From the NCBI GenBank assembly GCA_052171895.1, contig JBQMRN010000007.1, forward strand, positions 1 to 64,000: a DNA stretch of 64,000 nucleotides, in the 5' to 3' direction. Positions 50,217 to 59,552 of this stretch are shown in pieces. The stretch comes from Arsenophonus sp052171895. Its GTDB lineage: Bacteria > Pseudomonadota > Gammaproteobacteria > Enterobacterales > Enterobacteriaceae. Within the stretch, counting starts at the first letter, position 1. Every line of letters starts with the position of its first letter. Both the position numbers and the translations under genes were made by a program. The notes beneath the pieces were generated by a model that saw nothing but the letters and a program-made list of their open reading frames with translations, was not told the DNA's origin and did no database searches.

Positions 50217-51297
50217 TGTTTGGTCCAGGATTATTATATATAGACCCTCCTCGCTAAGCCCTATTCATAGGAATAGGGCCTACTGATAGGATATTATTGA
50301 TGGTATATATCATGATAATAAGGCTTTATCGTTAAGCAATTAAAATACCTAAAATCAGAGCTGATCTTTAGGTAAACAAAAAGCCTGAATCTATTTTGGC
50401 TAAGCCTTATGGGATATTCGAACTTATCTTTAATTAAAGGATAAAACGAGATAATGTTGATTATCATAGCCATATTGTTGTCAATCGTTCGGAGACGGAG
50501 ATATTTGCCCCCTCAGGAAGCTGTAGTTGTTTTTCTCCCTCTCGCCAATCTGCTTGTAGTTGTATGCAAATTTCTGAACCCCAGTTTCTATTTCGATCTG
50601 GAATAGATCGCTGTTTATGGAGGCTAGGACTGGTGGAATTTGCGTGAAATGAGGCAAAGGGGTGGAGAAGGAGGAGAGCCCCATGAAGAGATAAAGTATA
50701 AAGCGTTTAAAAGCTACGAGCCTGATTATCTGCACGTAGATGTGAAATATTTCCCGTAAATTTCAAGGGAAATTTCACGATGTTATCTTTTTGTAGGCAT
50801 AGATCGCGAAATTCAATGGATTTTTATTCGTTTTTATAAGGCCAAGATCCTGACTAATGCTTGATACTTTTTAGGTGATCTTAACTGAGCATCTTCCATG
50901 GCTATCCATTGGGTACTTACAAACAATGGTAAAAAATTTATAGGCCACCTTTTGGTCTGTAAAAACGTTCAGCTACTGGAAAACATGAATTCACCCGTTT
51001 GTGTACAGAGCTTTGTTGTGTATAGAGCTTGGTATAGAACATCAACTTTAGCCAATTGATCCATCCTTAACCGAATGGTATGCTTGAGCAATTTAATTAG
51101 CGTATAAAAGATGACTACAAAGCTATTATTTCAATTCTGGTCAAGAGCTTGAGATCACTCTGTATCGATAAGTTTGCCTGTTAATCAAGAATTATTCCAA
51201 TCAGTATTGGGTAGTAAAACTCTATTACAGTCTATGAAAGATTGGTTTAAAGTTAAACCTGAATTATAAAAAATATACTATCTTCCGGGATATGAGA
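50217..51297 (+). mobile_element. IS481-family element between lpxA and lpxB, with target duplication
   Basis: The 1081-base element starts TGTTTGGTCCAGGATT and ends CTTCCGGGATATGAGA. It is flanked by GTTAAC at 50211-50216 and 51298-51303, a 6-base direct repeat fitting an IS481 insertion. The transposase is broken by many stops; readable parts are KRDNVDYHSH, SATGKHEFTRLC, PNGMLEQFN and RIKDDYKAII. The orientation is the same as the operon. The intact duplication shows that this copy has not recombined since insertion. Confidence 0.87.
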
Positions 51298-51327
51298 GTT
51301 AACAAGCAATCTGAATAGGAGAAATCT

Positions 51328-52500
51328 TTGGCAAATACTCATCAAGTTGTAATTCAACAACGACCTTTGATTATTGGTCTCGTTGTTGGAGAAATATCAG
51401 GCGACATACTTGGTGCAGGGCTTATTGGTGCACTAAAACAGCAAGTCCCTAATGCGCGTTTTGTTGGTGTCGCAGGTCCATTAATGCGAGCAGAGGGCTG
51501 TGAGGCTTGGTATGAAATGGAAGAATTTGCTGTGATGGGGATTGTTGAAGTTTTGGGACGACTTGCACGCTTATTACAAATTCGCGCTAACTTAACTAGG
51601 TGTTTTTCTAAATTGCAGCCTGATGTATTTGTTGGGATAGATGCGCCTGACTTTAATATTACCCTTGAATGGAAATTAAAACAAAAAGGTATAAAAACTA
51701 TTCATTACGTCAGTCCTTCTGTTTGGGCCTGGAGACAGGATCGTATTTTCAAGATAAGAAAGGCAACCGACCTAGTGCTTGCTTTGTTACCCTTTGAAAA
51801 AAGGTTTTATGACCGCTACAATATTCCCTGTCGTTTTATCGGGCATACTATGGCTGATAGTATACCGCTACAGCCTGATAAGAAGGGTGCTAGAGCACAA
51901 CTCAATATAACCAATGATGCTAAGTGTTTGGCCATCTTGCCGGGTAGCCGTCGTGCTGAAGTTGAAATACTGAGTGCTAATTTTTTGCACGCTGCACAAA
52001 TTTTGATAAAGGATTTTCCTTATTTACAAATCTTAGTTCCTGTTGTTAACCAACAACGTTGGCAACAATTTGAAGCGATTTATCAAGAGATTTCGCCAGC
52101 TTTACCACTGAAAATTTTAGATGGTAAAGCGCAGATAGCTATGATTGCAGCCGATGTAACTTTATTAGCTTCAGGGACAGCTTCATTAGAATGTATGCTA
52201 GCAAAGTGTCCGATGGTAGTTGGATATCGAATGAAACCAGTGACTTATTGGCTAGCTAAACGCCTGGTTAAAATTCCTTTTATTTCATTGCCTAATTTAT
52301 TGGCAGGCGAAGAGTTGGTTAAAGAATTTATTCAGGAAGATTGTCAACCTGAACGATTAGCCGGCTCACTTAAGTCCTTACTGATAGATAAAAAAAAGGT
52401 TAACCAGCTAAAACAAACCTTCTTGCAATTACATAAAAGTATCCTTTGCCATGCAGATCAACAAGCAGCAGAAGCAGTCTTGGAGCTAAGTAAAAAATGA
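51328..52500 (+). CDS. lpxB: Lipid-A-disaccharide synthase LpxB, TTG start
   Basis: LpxB joins UDP-diacylglucosamine and lipid X to form the lipid A disaccharide at the inner membrane. It has 390 residues (E. coli 382). A TTG at 51328 with AGGAG six bases upstream is the likely start. The family motifs GEISGDILGAGLI (E. coli GEASGDTLGAGLI), GIDAPDFNITLEWKLK, HYVSPSVWAWR, ILPGSRRAEVE and LASGTASLECML are present. The gene begins only 24 bases after the IS481 duplication, so it depends on read-through or on a promoter in the element. It overlaps the rnhB remnant by ATGA. Confidence 0.95.
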   Translation: MANTHQVVIQQRPLIIGLVVGEISGDILGAGLIGALKQQVPNARFVGVAGPLMRAEGCEAWYEMEEFAVMGIVEVLGRLARLLQIRANLTRCFSKLQPDVFVGIDAPDFNITLEWKLKQKGIKTIHYVSPSVWAWRQDRIFKIRKATDLVLALLPFEKRFYDRYNIPCRFIGHTMADSIPLQPDKKGARAQLNITNDAKCLAILPGSRRAEVEILSANFLHAAQILIKDFPYLQILVPVVNQQRWQQFEAIYQEISPALPLKILDGKAQIAMIAADVTLLASGTASLECMLAKCPMVVGYRMKPVTYWLAKRLVKIPFISLPNLLAGEELVKEFIQEDCQPERLAGSLKSLLIDKKKVNQLKQTFLQLHKSILCHADQQAAEAVLELSKK

Positions 52501-53090
52501 ATAATTTTATTTATCCTAGAGCAAAATTTATTGCTGGTGTTGATGAGGTTGGTCGAGGACCTTTAGTCGGAGCAGTGATAACAGCCACAGTGTAGATCCA
52601 AAACAGCCAATAATAGGATTAGCTAATTCTAAAAAATTAACTGAAAATGGCATAGTAATATACTATATATTGAGATTTAAGACAAAGCATTATCTTGGAG
52701 TATTGGGCGTGTGCAGTGGCAAAAGAGATAGATAATATCAATATATTTCAGTCCACTTTTTACCCATGTATACGGAGTGAAGGGACTTATCACTATGCAT
52801 GATTTTATTTTAAAAGATGGCAATAAGATCCCAGCTTTTCCTGTACCTTCTCAGGCGATTATTAAAGGTGACAGTTTAGTGCAAAAAATTAGTGCCGCAT
52901 CAATATTACCAAAAGTGATCTGAGATAGAGAAATGAGAGACTTAGATATCCTTTTCCAGAGTATGCTTTTTCTCAACATAAAGGCTATCCAACGGTATTT
53001 TATCTAGAAAAACTAGCTCAACATGGTCAAATACAGTTTCATCGCAAAAGATTTGCCCATCTTCGCCGAAGACTGAATTGTAAAAATATA
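52497..53090 (+). pseudogene. rnhB: rnhB pseudogene (ribonuclease HII)
   Basis: RNase HII removes ribonucleotides from DNA. The start MNNFIYPRAKFIAGVDEVG, RGPLVGAVITATV is intact and keeps the first catalytic DE, but a stop follows at codon 35. Pieces of the remainder can be read: LANSKKLTENG-like, YHYA.D-type damaged core, VKGDSLVQKISAASILPKV, YAFSQHKGYPTVFYLEKLAQHG and FHRKRFAHLRR-like. The ATG overlaps the lpxB stop codon in the usual way, and dnaE starts soon after, so the order lpxB-rnhB-dnaE is preserved with only rnhB dead. Confidence 0.93.
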
Positions 53091-53101
53091 TAGTTAAGAA
53101 A

Positions 53102-56100
53102 ATGGCCAAACCACATTTTATACACTTACGTGTACATACTGACTATTCCATTATTGATGGATTAGCAAAAATTAACCAACTCATTAATCGAGTGGTAGAA
53201 TTAGGCATGCCTGCATTGGCAATAACCGATTTTACTAATCTTTATGGTTTAATAAAATTTTATAATGCGGCACATTCTGCCGGAGTTAAGCCAATTATTG
53301 GTGCAGATTTTTATCTAGAAAGTGAATTACTCGGCGATGAAGTTGCTCATTTAACTATTCTGGCCAGGGATAATAAAGGTTACCATAATCTAATACTACT
53401 CATTTCCGCAGCCTATCAAAAAGGCTATGACGCAATCGGACCAACGATCAGGAGAGAATGGCTGATAATCCATAAAGAGGGGTTATTATTACTTTCTGGT
53501 GGCTGTATGGGCGATGTGGGTAAATTTTTATTACGTGGAAATCAACAACTGGTTGATCAATGTTTAGATTTTTATCAAACTTATTTCCAGGATAACTATT
53601 ATTTAGAACTTGTTAGAATTGGGCGCCCTGATGAAGAGAGTTATTTACATGCCGCTGTCCAATTGGCTGCACAAAAAAGTGTGCCAGTCGTTGCTACCAA
53701 TAATGTACGCTTTATTAATACTGATGATTTTGCTGCACATGAAATACGGGTAGCGATCCATGATGGTTTTACACTTGCTGATCCAAAAAGACCTAAAAAT
53801 TATACTCCTCAGCAATATCTACGCACTGAACAGGAAATGGTTGAATTATTTGCCGACATTCCTGAGGCATTGGAAAATAGTATCGAAATTGCTAAGCGCT
53901 GTAATGTGATGATGCGTTTAGGTGAATATTTTTTGCCGCAATTCCCAACTGGTGATATAGCAACGGAAGATTTCCTTATCAAATGTGCAAAAGTAGGTCT
54001 GGAAGAACGTTTACAATTTATTTATTCCGACGAGAACGAAAGAGCTGAACGGCGGGTAGCATATGATGAACGTTTAGATATCGAGTTACAAGTGATTAAT
54101 CAGATGGGATTTCCTGGTTATTTTCTGATTGTAATGGAGTTTATTCAATGGTCAAAAGATAACGCTATTCCTGTTGGCCCTGGGCGAGGTTCTGGTGCTG
54201 GCTCATTAGTTGCTTATGCACTAAAAATTACGGACTTAGATCCGCTTCAATTTGATCTTTTATTTGAACGTTTTCTTAATCCTGATCGTGTTTCCATGCC
54301 TGACTTTGATGTTGATTTTTGTATGGAAAAACGCGATCAGGTCATTGAACATGTTGCGCAAATATATGCTCGTGAAGCTGTCTCACAAATTATTACTTTT
54401 GGTACAATGGCTGCAAAAGCTGTTATTCGAGATGTTGGTCGGGTACTGGATCATCCGTATGGATTTGTTGATCGAATCGCGAAATTAATTCCGCTGGATC
54501 CTGGTATGACGATTGAAAAGGCGTTTGTTGTAGAGCCACAATTGCAAGAAATTTATGATTCTGATGAAGAAGTTAAGTTGTTGATAGATATGGCCCGCAA
54601 ACTTGAAGGTGTGATACGTAATGCAGGTAAACATGCTGGTGGAGTAGTCATAGCGCCGACCAAAATAACAGATTTTGCACCACTTTATTGTGATCATGAA
54701 GGGAAAAATCCGGTTACCCAATTTGATAAAACTGATGTTGAATACGCCGGTTTAGTAAAATTTGATTTTCTTGGTCTTAGAACTTTGACAATCATTAGTT
54801 GGACGTTAGATATGATTAATCAACGTCTGGCAAAACAAAATTTAGCGCCCATCGATATCGGGACGATCCCTCTTGATGATCAAAAATGTTTTGAACTATT
54901 ACAACGGGCCGAAACAACAGCGGTATTCCAACTAGAATCTTGGGGTATGAAAGACTTGATTAAGCGATTGCGCCCTGATTGCTTTGAAGATATGATCGCT
55001 TTGGTTGCACTTTTTCGTCCAGGCCCATTACAGTCAGGGATGGTGGATAATTTTATTGATCGTAAGCATGGGCGCGAAGCTATCTCTTATCCTGATGTTG
55101 AATGGCAGCATGACTCATTACAACCGATTTTAGAGTCTACCTATGGTATCATTCTTTATCAAGAACAAGTTATGCAGATTGCTCAGGTGCTTGCTGGTTA
55201 TACGCTAGGGGGAGCAGATATGCTTCGCCGGGCTATGGGCAAAAAAAAGCCTGAAGAAATGGCGGAACAACGCTCAGTTTTTGAAGCTGGGGCGGTTAAA
55301 AATGGTATTGATGGTAAGTTAGGGATGAAAATCTTTAATCTACTAGAAAAATTTGCCGGTTACGGATTTAATAAATCACATTCTGCAGCTTATGCATTAG
55401 TTTCTTACCAGACTCTTTGGTTAAAAACACACTATCCAGCTGAATTTATGGCGGCAGTTATGACAGCGGATATGGATAATACTGAGAAAGTAGTTGCTTT
55501 AGTTGATGAATGTTGGTCTATGGGGTTAAAAGTATTACCGCCTGATATCAATAGTGGGTTATATCATTTTCATGTCAATGCTAGTGGTGAAATTGTTTAT
55601 GGAATTGGTGCAATTAAAGGTGTTGGTGAAAGTCCAATAGAAACTATTATTGAATCGCGTCAAAAAGGAGGTTATTTTAAAGAAATTTTTGATCTTTGTG
55701 CACGGGTCACTAAAAAGCTTAATCGTAGAGTGATGAAAAAATTAATTATGTCCGGTGCTTTTGATCATTTAGGTCCACACCGTGCCGCGTTAATGTCTTC
55801 ATTAGAAGATGCATTAAAAGCGGCAGATCAACACACTAAAGCAGAATCTATTGGACAAACTGATATGTTTGGCGTATTAGCTGAAGCGCCTGAACAGATT
55901 GAACAATCTTATGGTAGTGTACCTAAATGGCCTGAACACTTCATATTAGAAGGTGAACGAGAAACATTAGGTCACTATTTAACTGGGCATCCTATTACCG
56001 CTTATTTGTCTGAAATTAAATATTATACCAGTGGATTGAGATTAAAGGATGTGAATCCAACACCTCAGGGACAGATGTCAACGGTGGTTGGTTTAGCGAT

Positions 56101-56581
56101 GACAGCTAAAGTACTAACCAGTAAACATGGCAATAGAATAGGCAAATGTACTTTAGATGATCGTTCTGGACGCTTGGATATAATATTATTTTCAGATACT
56201 TTAGAAAAGTATCAGCATTTACTTAAAAAAGATAAAATATTAATTGCCATAGGTCAAGTCAGCTTTGATGATTTCAATGGTAATAATAAAATGTCTGTTC
56301 GTGAATTGATGGATCTTAGTGAAGCTCGTGAAAAATATGCTAGAGCTATTGCTATTTCATTAACAGATAAACAAATTGATGACCAATTATTAAACCGTCT
56401 TCGTAGCATATTGGAACCTTATCGTTCAGGAACAATACCGGTTCATCTTTATTATCGGAAGAAAGATGCTTGCGCTAAATTAAAATTAGGCGTCACTTGG
56501 CGAGTTGTTCCAACTGATAATCTTCTAACTGAGCTTCGAGCTCTGCTAGGTAATCAGCAGGTAGAATTAGAATTTGAGTAA
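53102..56581 (+). CDS. dnaE: DNA polymerase III alpha subunit
   Basis: DnaE is the replicative polymerase. The 1159 residues match E. coli (1160). The N-terminal PHP domain starts HLRVHTDYSIIDGLAK (about 6-21). The catalytic palm carries GPGRGSGAGSLVAYAL and PDFDVDFCMEKRDQVIEH with the two acidic catalytic residues near 400, and the third lies in the RNAGKHAGGVVIAPT region near 510-555. GYGFNKSHSAAYALVSYQT, the helix-hairpin-helix, an OB domain (RIGKCTLDDRSGRLDIILF) and the C-terminal tau-binding part follow. No frame damage is seen. It begins 11 bases before the end of the rnhB spacer and ends 11 bases before accA. Confidence 0.97.
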   Translation: MAKPHFIHLRVHTDYSIIDGLAKINQLINRVVELGMPALAITDFTNLYGLIKFYNAAHSAGVKPIIGADFYLESELLGDEVAHLTILARDNKGYHNLILLISAAYQKGYDAIGPTIRREWLIIHKEGLLLLSGGCMGDVGKFLLRGNQQLVDQCLDFYQTYFQDNYYLELVRIGRPDEESYLHAAVQLAAQKSVPVVATNNVRFINTDDFAAHEIRVAIHDGFTLADPKRPKNYTPQQYLRTEQEMVELFADIPEALENSIEIAKRCNVMMRLGEYFLPQFPTGDIATEDFLIKCAKVGLEERLQFIYSDENERAERRVAYDERLDIELQVINQMGFPGYFLIVMEFIQWSKDNAIPVGPGRGSGAGSLVAYALKITDLDPLQFDLLFERFLNPDRVSMPDFDVDFCMEKRDQVIEHVAQIYAREAVSQIITFGTMAAKAVIRDVGRVLDHPYGFVDRIAKLIPLDPGMTIEKAFVVEPQLQEIYDSDEEVKLLIDMARKLEGVIRNAGKHAGGVVIAPTKITDFAPLYCDHEGKNPVTQFDKTDVEYAGLVKFDFLGLRTLTIISWTLDMINQRLAKQNLAPIDIGTIPLDDQKCFELLQRAETTAVFQLESWGMKDLIKRLRPDCFEDMIALVALFRPGPLQSGMVDNFIDRKHGREAISYPDVEWQHDSLQPILESTYGIILYQEQVMQIAQVLAGYTLGGADMLRRAMGKKKPEEMAEQRSVFEAGAVKNGIDGKLGMKIFNLLEKFAGYGFNKSHSAAYALVSYQTLWLKTHYPAEFMAAVMTADMDNTEKVVALVDECWSMGLKVLPPDINSGLYHFHVNASGEIVYGIGAIKGVGESPIETIIESRQKGGYFKEIFDLCARVTKKLNRRVMKKLIMSGAFDHLGPHRAALMSSLEDALKAADQHTKAESIGQTDMFGVLAEAPEQIEQSYGSVPKWPEHFILEGERETLGHYLTGHPITAYLSEIKYYTSGLRLKDVNPTPQGQMSTVVGLAMTAKVLTSKHGNRIGKCTLDDRSGRLDIILFSDTLEKYQHLLKKDKILIAIGQVSFDDFNGNNKMSVRELMDLSEAREKYARAIAISLTDKQIDDQLLNRLRSILEPYRSGTIPVHLYYRKKDACAKLKLGVTWRVVPTDNLLTELRALLGNQQVELEFE

Positions 56582-56592
56582 ATAGGAATATT

Positions 56593-57552
56593 ATGAACCT
56601 TAATTTTTTGGATTTTGAACAGCCAATTTTAGAGTTGGAAGCAAAAATAGACTCATTAACAGCAATAAATCGTCAGGATACCAAGCTAGATATTGATCTA
56701 GATGAAGAAGTCACTAGACTTCGTGAAAAGAGTTTAGAGTTAACACGAAAAATTTTTTCTGAATTAGGTGCTTGGCAAATAGCACAACTTGCTCGGCACC
56801 CTATGCGACCTTATACTTTAGATTATGCTAAGCGTATATTGACGCATTTCCAGGAGCTAGCTGGTGATCGTGCTTATGCTGATGATAAAGCTATTGTTGG
56901 TGGGTTGGCTCGATTGGATGGGCGTCCAGTAATGGTTATTGGTCATCAGAAGGGGCGTGAAACAAAAGAAAAAATTCGACGCAATTTTGGCATGCCAGCA
57001 CCAGAAGGATACCGTAAGGCTTTACGGTTAATGGAAATCGCTGAGCGTTTTAAGTTACCGATTATTACTTTTATTGATACACCAGGAGGATATCCTGGTG
57101 TTGGTGCTGAGGAACGTGGTCAGTCTGAAGCGATTGCCCGTAATTTACGTGAAATGTCTCGGCTTTTTGTTCCTATTATCTGTACGGTAATAGGTGAGGG
57201 TGGGTCTGGAGGTGCTTTAGCGATTGGTGTTGGTGATAAAGTCAATATGCTGCAGTATAGTACTTATTCTGTAATTTCACCCGAGGGCTGTGCTTCTATT
57301 CTTTGGAAAAGTGCGGATAAAGCACCATTAGCTGCTGAAGCGATGGGAATCACCGCTTTACGTTTAAAATCACTTAATCTAATTGATAATATTGTTGAAG
57401 AACCGTTGGGTGGCGCACATCGTAATTATGAGCAAATTGCGCATAATCTTAAACAGCGTATTTTAAATGATTTAAGTGATATTGATTTATTTAGTCCTGA
57501 AGAATTGAGAAACCGTCGTTATCAACGCTTAATGGAATGTGGTTATTGCTAG
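56593..57552 (+). CDS. accA: Acetyl-CoA carboxylase carboxyltransferase alpha subunit
   Basis: AccA, with AccD, transfers the carboxyl group to acetyl-CoA to give malonyl-CoA. The 319 residues equal the E. coli length. The start MNLNFLDFEQPILELEAKID, the core HQKGRETKEKIRRNFGMPAPEGYRKA and IGEGGSGGALAIGVGDKVNML (in pieces) and the end RRYQRLMECGY are all conserved. The DTPGGYPGVGAEERGQ loop has Gly where E. coli has Ala. It lies directly behind dnaE and is followed by a strong terminator. The ldcC and yaeR genes that usually come next are absent. Confidence 0.97.
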   Translation: MNLNFLDFEQPILELEAKIDSLTAINRQDTKLDIDLDEEVTRLREKSLELTRKIFSELGAWQIAQLARHPMRPYTLDYAKRILTHFQELAGDRAYADDKAIVGGLARLDGRPVMVIGHQKGRETKEKIRRNFGMPAPEGYRKALRLMEIAERFKLPIITFIDTPGGYPGVGAEERGQSEAIARNLREMSRLFVPIICTVIGEGGSGGALAIGVGDKVNMLQYSTYSVISPEGCASILWKSADKAPLAAEAMGITALRLKSLNLIDNIVEEPLGGAHRNYEQIAHNLKQRILNDLSDIDLFSPEELRNRRYQRLMECGYC

Positions 57553-57572
57553 TTTTGTAGTAGATAATAAAT

Positions 57573-57624
57573 AAAAAATAGAAATAACTATTAATTATTA
57601 ATTTAATGATTATTTCTATTTTTT
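57573..57624 (+). terminator. Rho-independent terminator after accA
   Basis: AAAAAATAGAAATAA pairs perfectly over 15 bases with TTATTTCTATTTTTT, around an AT-rich loop of 22 bases. It could work in both directions. Confidence 0.75.
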
Positions 57625-57711
57625 AATGTTTAAAAATTTATTTTTTATTTTTATACAAAATGTTTATTTACAATAAATTATATCACTATTAATAGTATAA
57701 TAAGTGAAAAT

Positions 57712-59085
57712 ATGGCAATAAATAATTTCGATAGAGGTAGTAAGAGTAATATGAATGCTGATGATGAGCCTAAATTACTGAACAAAATTATAAAAACCAT
57801 CGCCTCTACCTCTACACGCCGAATATTGCTAAGTTTTAGTGGTGGACTGGATTCAACAGTTTTATTACATGCTTTAGTGTCATTACGTCAAACCACAGTG
57901 CCAAACCTTAAGATTCGCGCGGTTTTTATTCATCATGGACTTAATGATAAAGCTGATGATTGGGCTAGCCATTGCCAAAAAGTTTGTTTTGACTGGCAGG
58001 TAGAGTTTTATTCACAGCATGTTTATATCGATCCAGCTAAAAAAGGGATCGAAGCAGCGGCCCGTGATGCACGATATCACGTCTTTCGTAAAATATTATT
58101 ACCAGAGGAAATTATTGTTACTGCCCAACATTTAGATGATCAAGCAGAAACTTTTTTATTAGCATTAAAACGGGGGAGTGGGCCAGCAGGTTTATCTTCC
58201 ATGCCAATTTCTATTCCATTTGCTGATACCTATTTAATTAGGCCCCTATTATCATTCAGCCGTCAGCAATTAATTTTATATGCTCAAAAAAAATCGCTTT
58301 CTTGGATAGAAGACGATAGTAATCAAGATCAGCGCTATGATCGTAACTTTTTACGTTTAACTATAATGCCGCATTTTAATCAGCGTTGGCCGTATTTTTC
58401 GCTAGCAGTGGCAAGAAGTGCTAGTTTATGTGCAGAACAAGAAGCTTTATTAAATGAATTACTAAAAGATTATTTATCTCAGCTAATAATAGCAGAAGGA
58501 GCCTTGCAGCTTGATGCTTTAGTCAGTTATTCTGAAATAAAACGTAATGCAATATTACGTCGTTGGTTGAGTTTACATCGAATTTTGATGCCTTCTCGTG
58601 TTCAATTAAAACAGATTTGGCAAGACGTGATCTGTGCGCGTCCAGATGCAGAGCCACAATTTATATTAGCTAACAATAATGTTATCCGGCGTTTTAAACA
58701 ACAGCTTTGGTTGCTGCCACAATTTAACGATTTGACTAAAATTTGTTTAGCGTGGCAGCTGCCTGCTGCAATTAAATTGCCCGATAGCTTAGGTGTGCTA
58801 ATAATCACAGATCATGGAACGCAGTTTCGTGCGCCGTTATCAAATGAGAAGGTTACTATTCGATTTGGATTAAAAGGAAATATTAAAATTATTGGTCGTC
58901 AACACACTAGACGGAGTAAAAAGCTTTGGCAGGAGTTAGGCGTAGCACCTTGGTTAAGGGATAGAACGCCTTTGATTTATTATAATGATGAACTTATTGC
59001 AGCTGTTGGCGTATTTATTACTCAATCAGGCCAATGTATTCAAGGGCAGCCTGAATTGAAAGTAAAATGGATAAGGGATAAATAA
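57712..59085 (+). CDS. tilS: tRNA(Ile)-lysidine synthetase
   Basis: TilS converts C34 of tRNA-Ile(CAU) to lysidine so that it reads AUA codons, which is essential in an AT-rich genome. It has 457 residues (E. coli 432). The ATP-binding PP-loop LSFSGGLDSTVLLHAL has SGGLDS at 43-48. Further motifs are FIHHGLNDKADDW, GIEAAARDARYHVF, TAQHLDDQAETFLLALKRG and DRNFLRLTIMPH. The C-terminal domain contains QELGVAPWLRDRTPLIYYND. The N-terminus is about 25 residues longer than E. coli; an internal Met14 (57751) might be the true start. It stands alone, with its own promoter in the gap after accA. Confidence 0.95.
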   Translation: MAINNFDRGSKSNMNADDEPKLLNKIIKTIASTSTRRILLSFSGGLDSTVLLHALVSLRQTTVPNLKIRAVFIHHGLNDKADDWASHCQKVCFDWQVEFYSQHVYIDPAKKGIEAAARDARYHVFRKILLPEEIIVTAQHLDDQAETFLLALKRGSGPAGLSSMPISIPFADTYLIRPLLSFSRQQLILYAQKKSLSWIEDDSNQDQRYDRNFLRLTIMPHFNQRWPYFSLAVARSASLCAEQEALLNELLKDYLSQLIIAEGALQLDALVSYSEIKRNAILRRWLSLHRILMPSRVQLKQIWQDVICARPDAEPQFILANNNVIRRFKQQLWLLPQFNDLTKICLAWQLPAAIKLPDSLGVLIITDHGTQFRAPLSNEKVTIRFGLKGNIKIIGRQHTRRSKKLWQELGVAPWLRDRTPLIYYNDELIAAVGVFITQSGQCIQGQPELKVKWIRDK

Positions 59086-59265
59086 CCTTTATCTTAAATA
59101 GTAAGGCTTATTATTGTGCCGGTATAATAATGGTTTCTTTTATTATCTAGTAAAGATAATATAACTATCTTGTCAATTTCAGGATAAGTAAAACTAACAA
59201 TATATCTAATCGCAGATGCTTTTTTCACTAGCAATATCAACAAGCAGATATTTAATCCGTTTTTA

Positions 59266-59289
59266 AAACCAGATCAATTGATCTGGTTT
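59266..59289. terminator. 24-bp perfect palindrome, probable tilS terminator
   Basis: AAACCAGATCAATTGATCTGGTTT is its own reverse complement. It follows TTTTT at the left and TTTA at the right, about 180 bases after the tilS stop codon. A bidirectional terminator is the simplest reading. Confidence 0.6.
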
Positions 59290-59336
59290 ATGATTATTTA
59301 GAACTACGCTTGCCAGCGTAGTTCTAAATAATCATA
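59289..59336. terminator. 22-bp hairpin with TGCC loop
   Basis: A 22-base arm (TATGATTATTTAGAACTACG and CT) pairs perfectly with its complement around TGCC. It adjoins the palindrome at 59266 and resembles the 8721-8774 hairpin in arm length and loop size. It may be a terminator or the relic of a mobile palindromic unit. Confidence 0.45.
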
Positions 59337-59552
59337 GTCATCGCAGTTGATTGGTTTGTATTTACTATATTTAAATGTAATCCCTTCTTTATCCCCCCTC
59401 ACCACTATTATTAAGTAGCAGTTATTTGCTGCCTCCTTTGAATATTTGTAATTTTAAGCATTTACTGCTTAAAGTGCATAATAGCACCATGCTTTTTTAA
59501 GAAAAGATAAAAAATCAGCATGAAATCTCACTTATTAATATTTATTATATGC

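Larger units (their letters stand above)
59086..59552. other. Intergenic region with two perfect palindromes
   Basis: No coding sequence is recognised. The region contains the palindromes at 59266-59289 and 59289-59336, then AT-rich sequence up to the IS256 end at 59553. The genes that follow tilS in E. coli (rof, yaeP) are not found. Confidence 0.55.
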
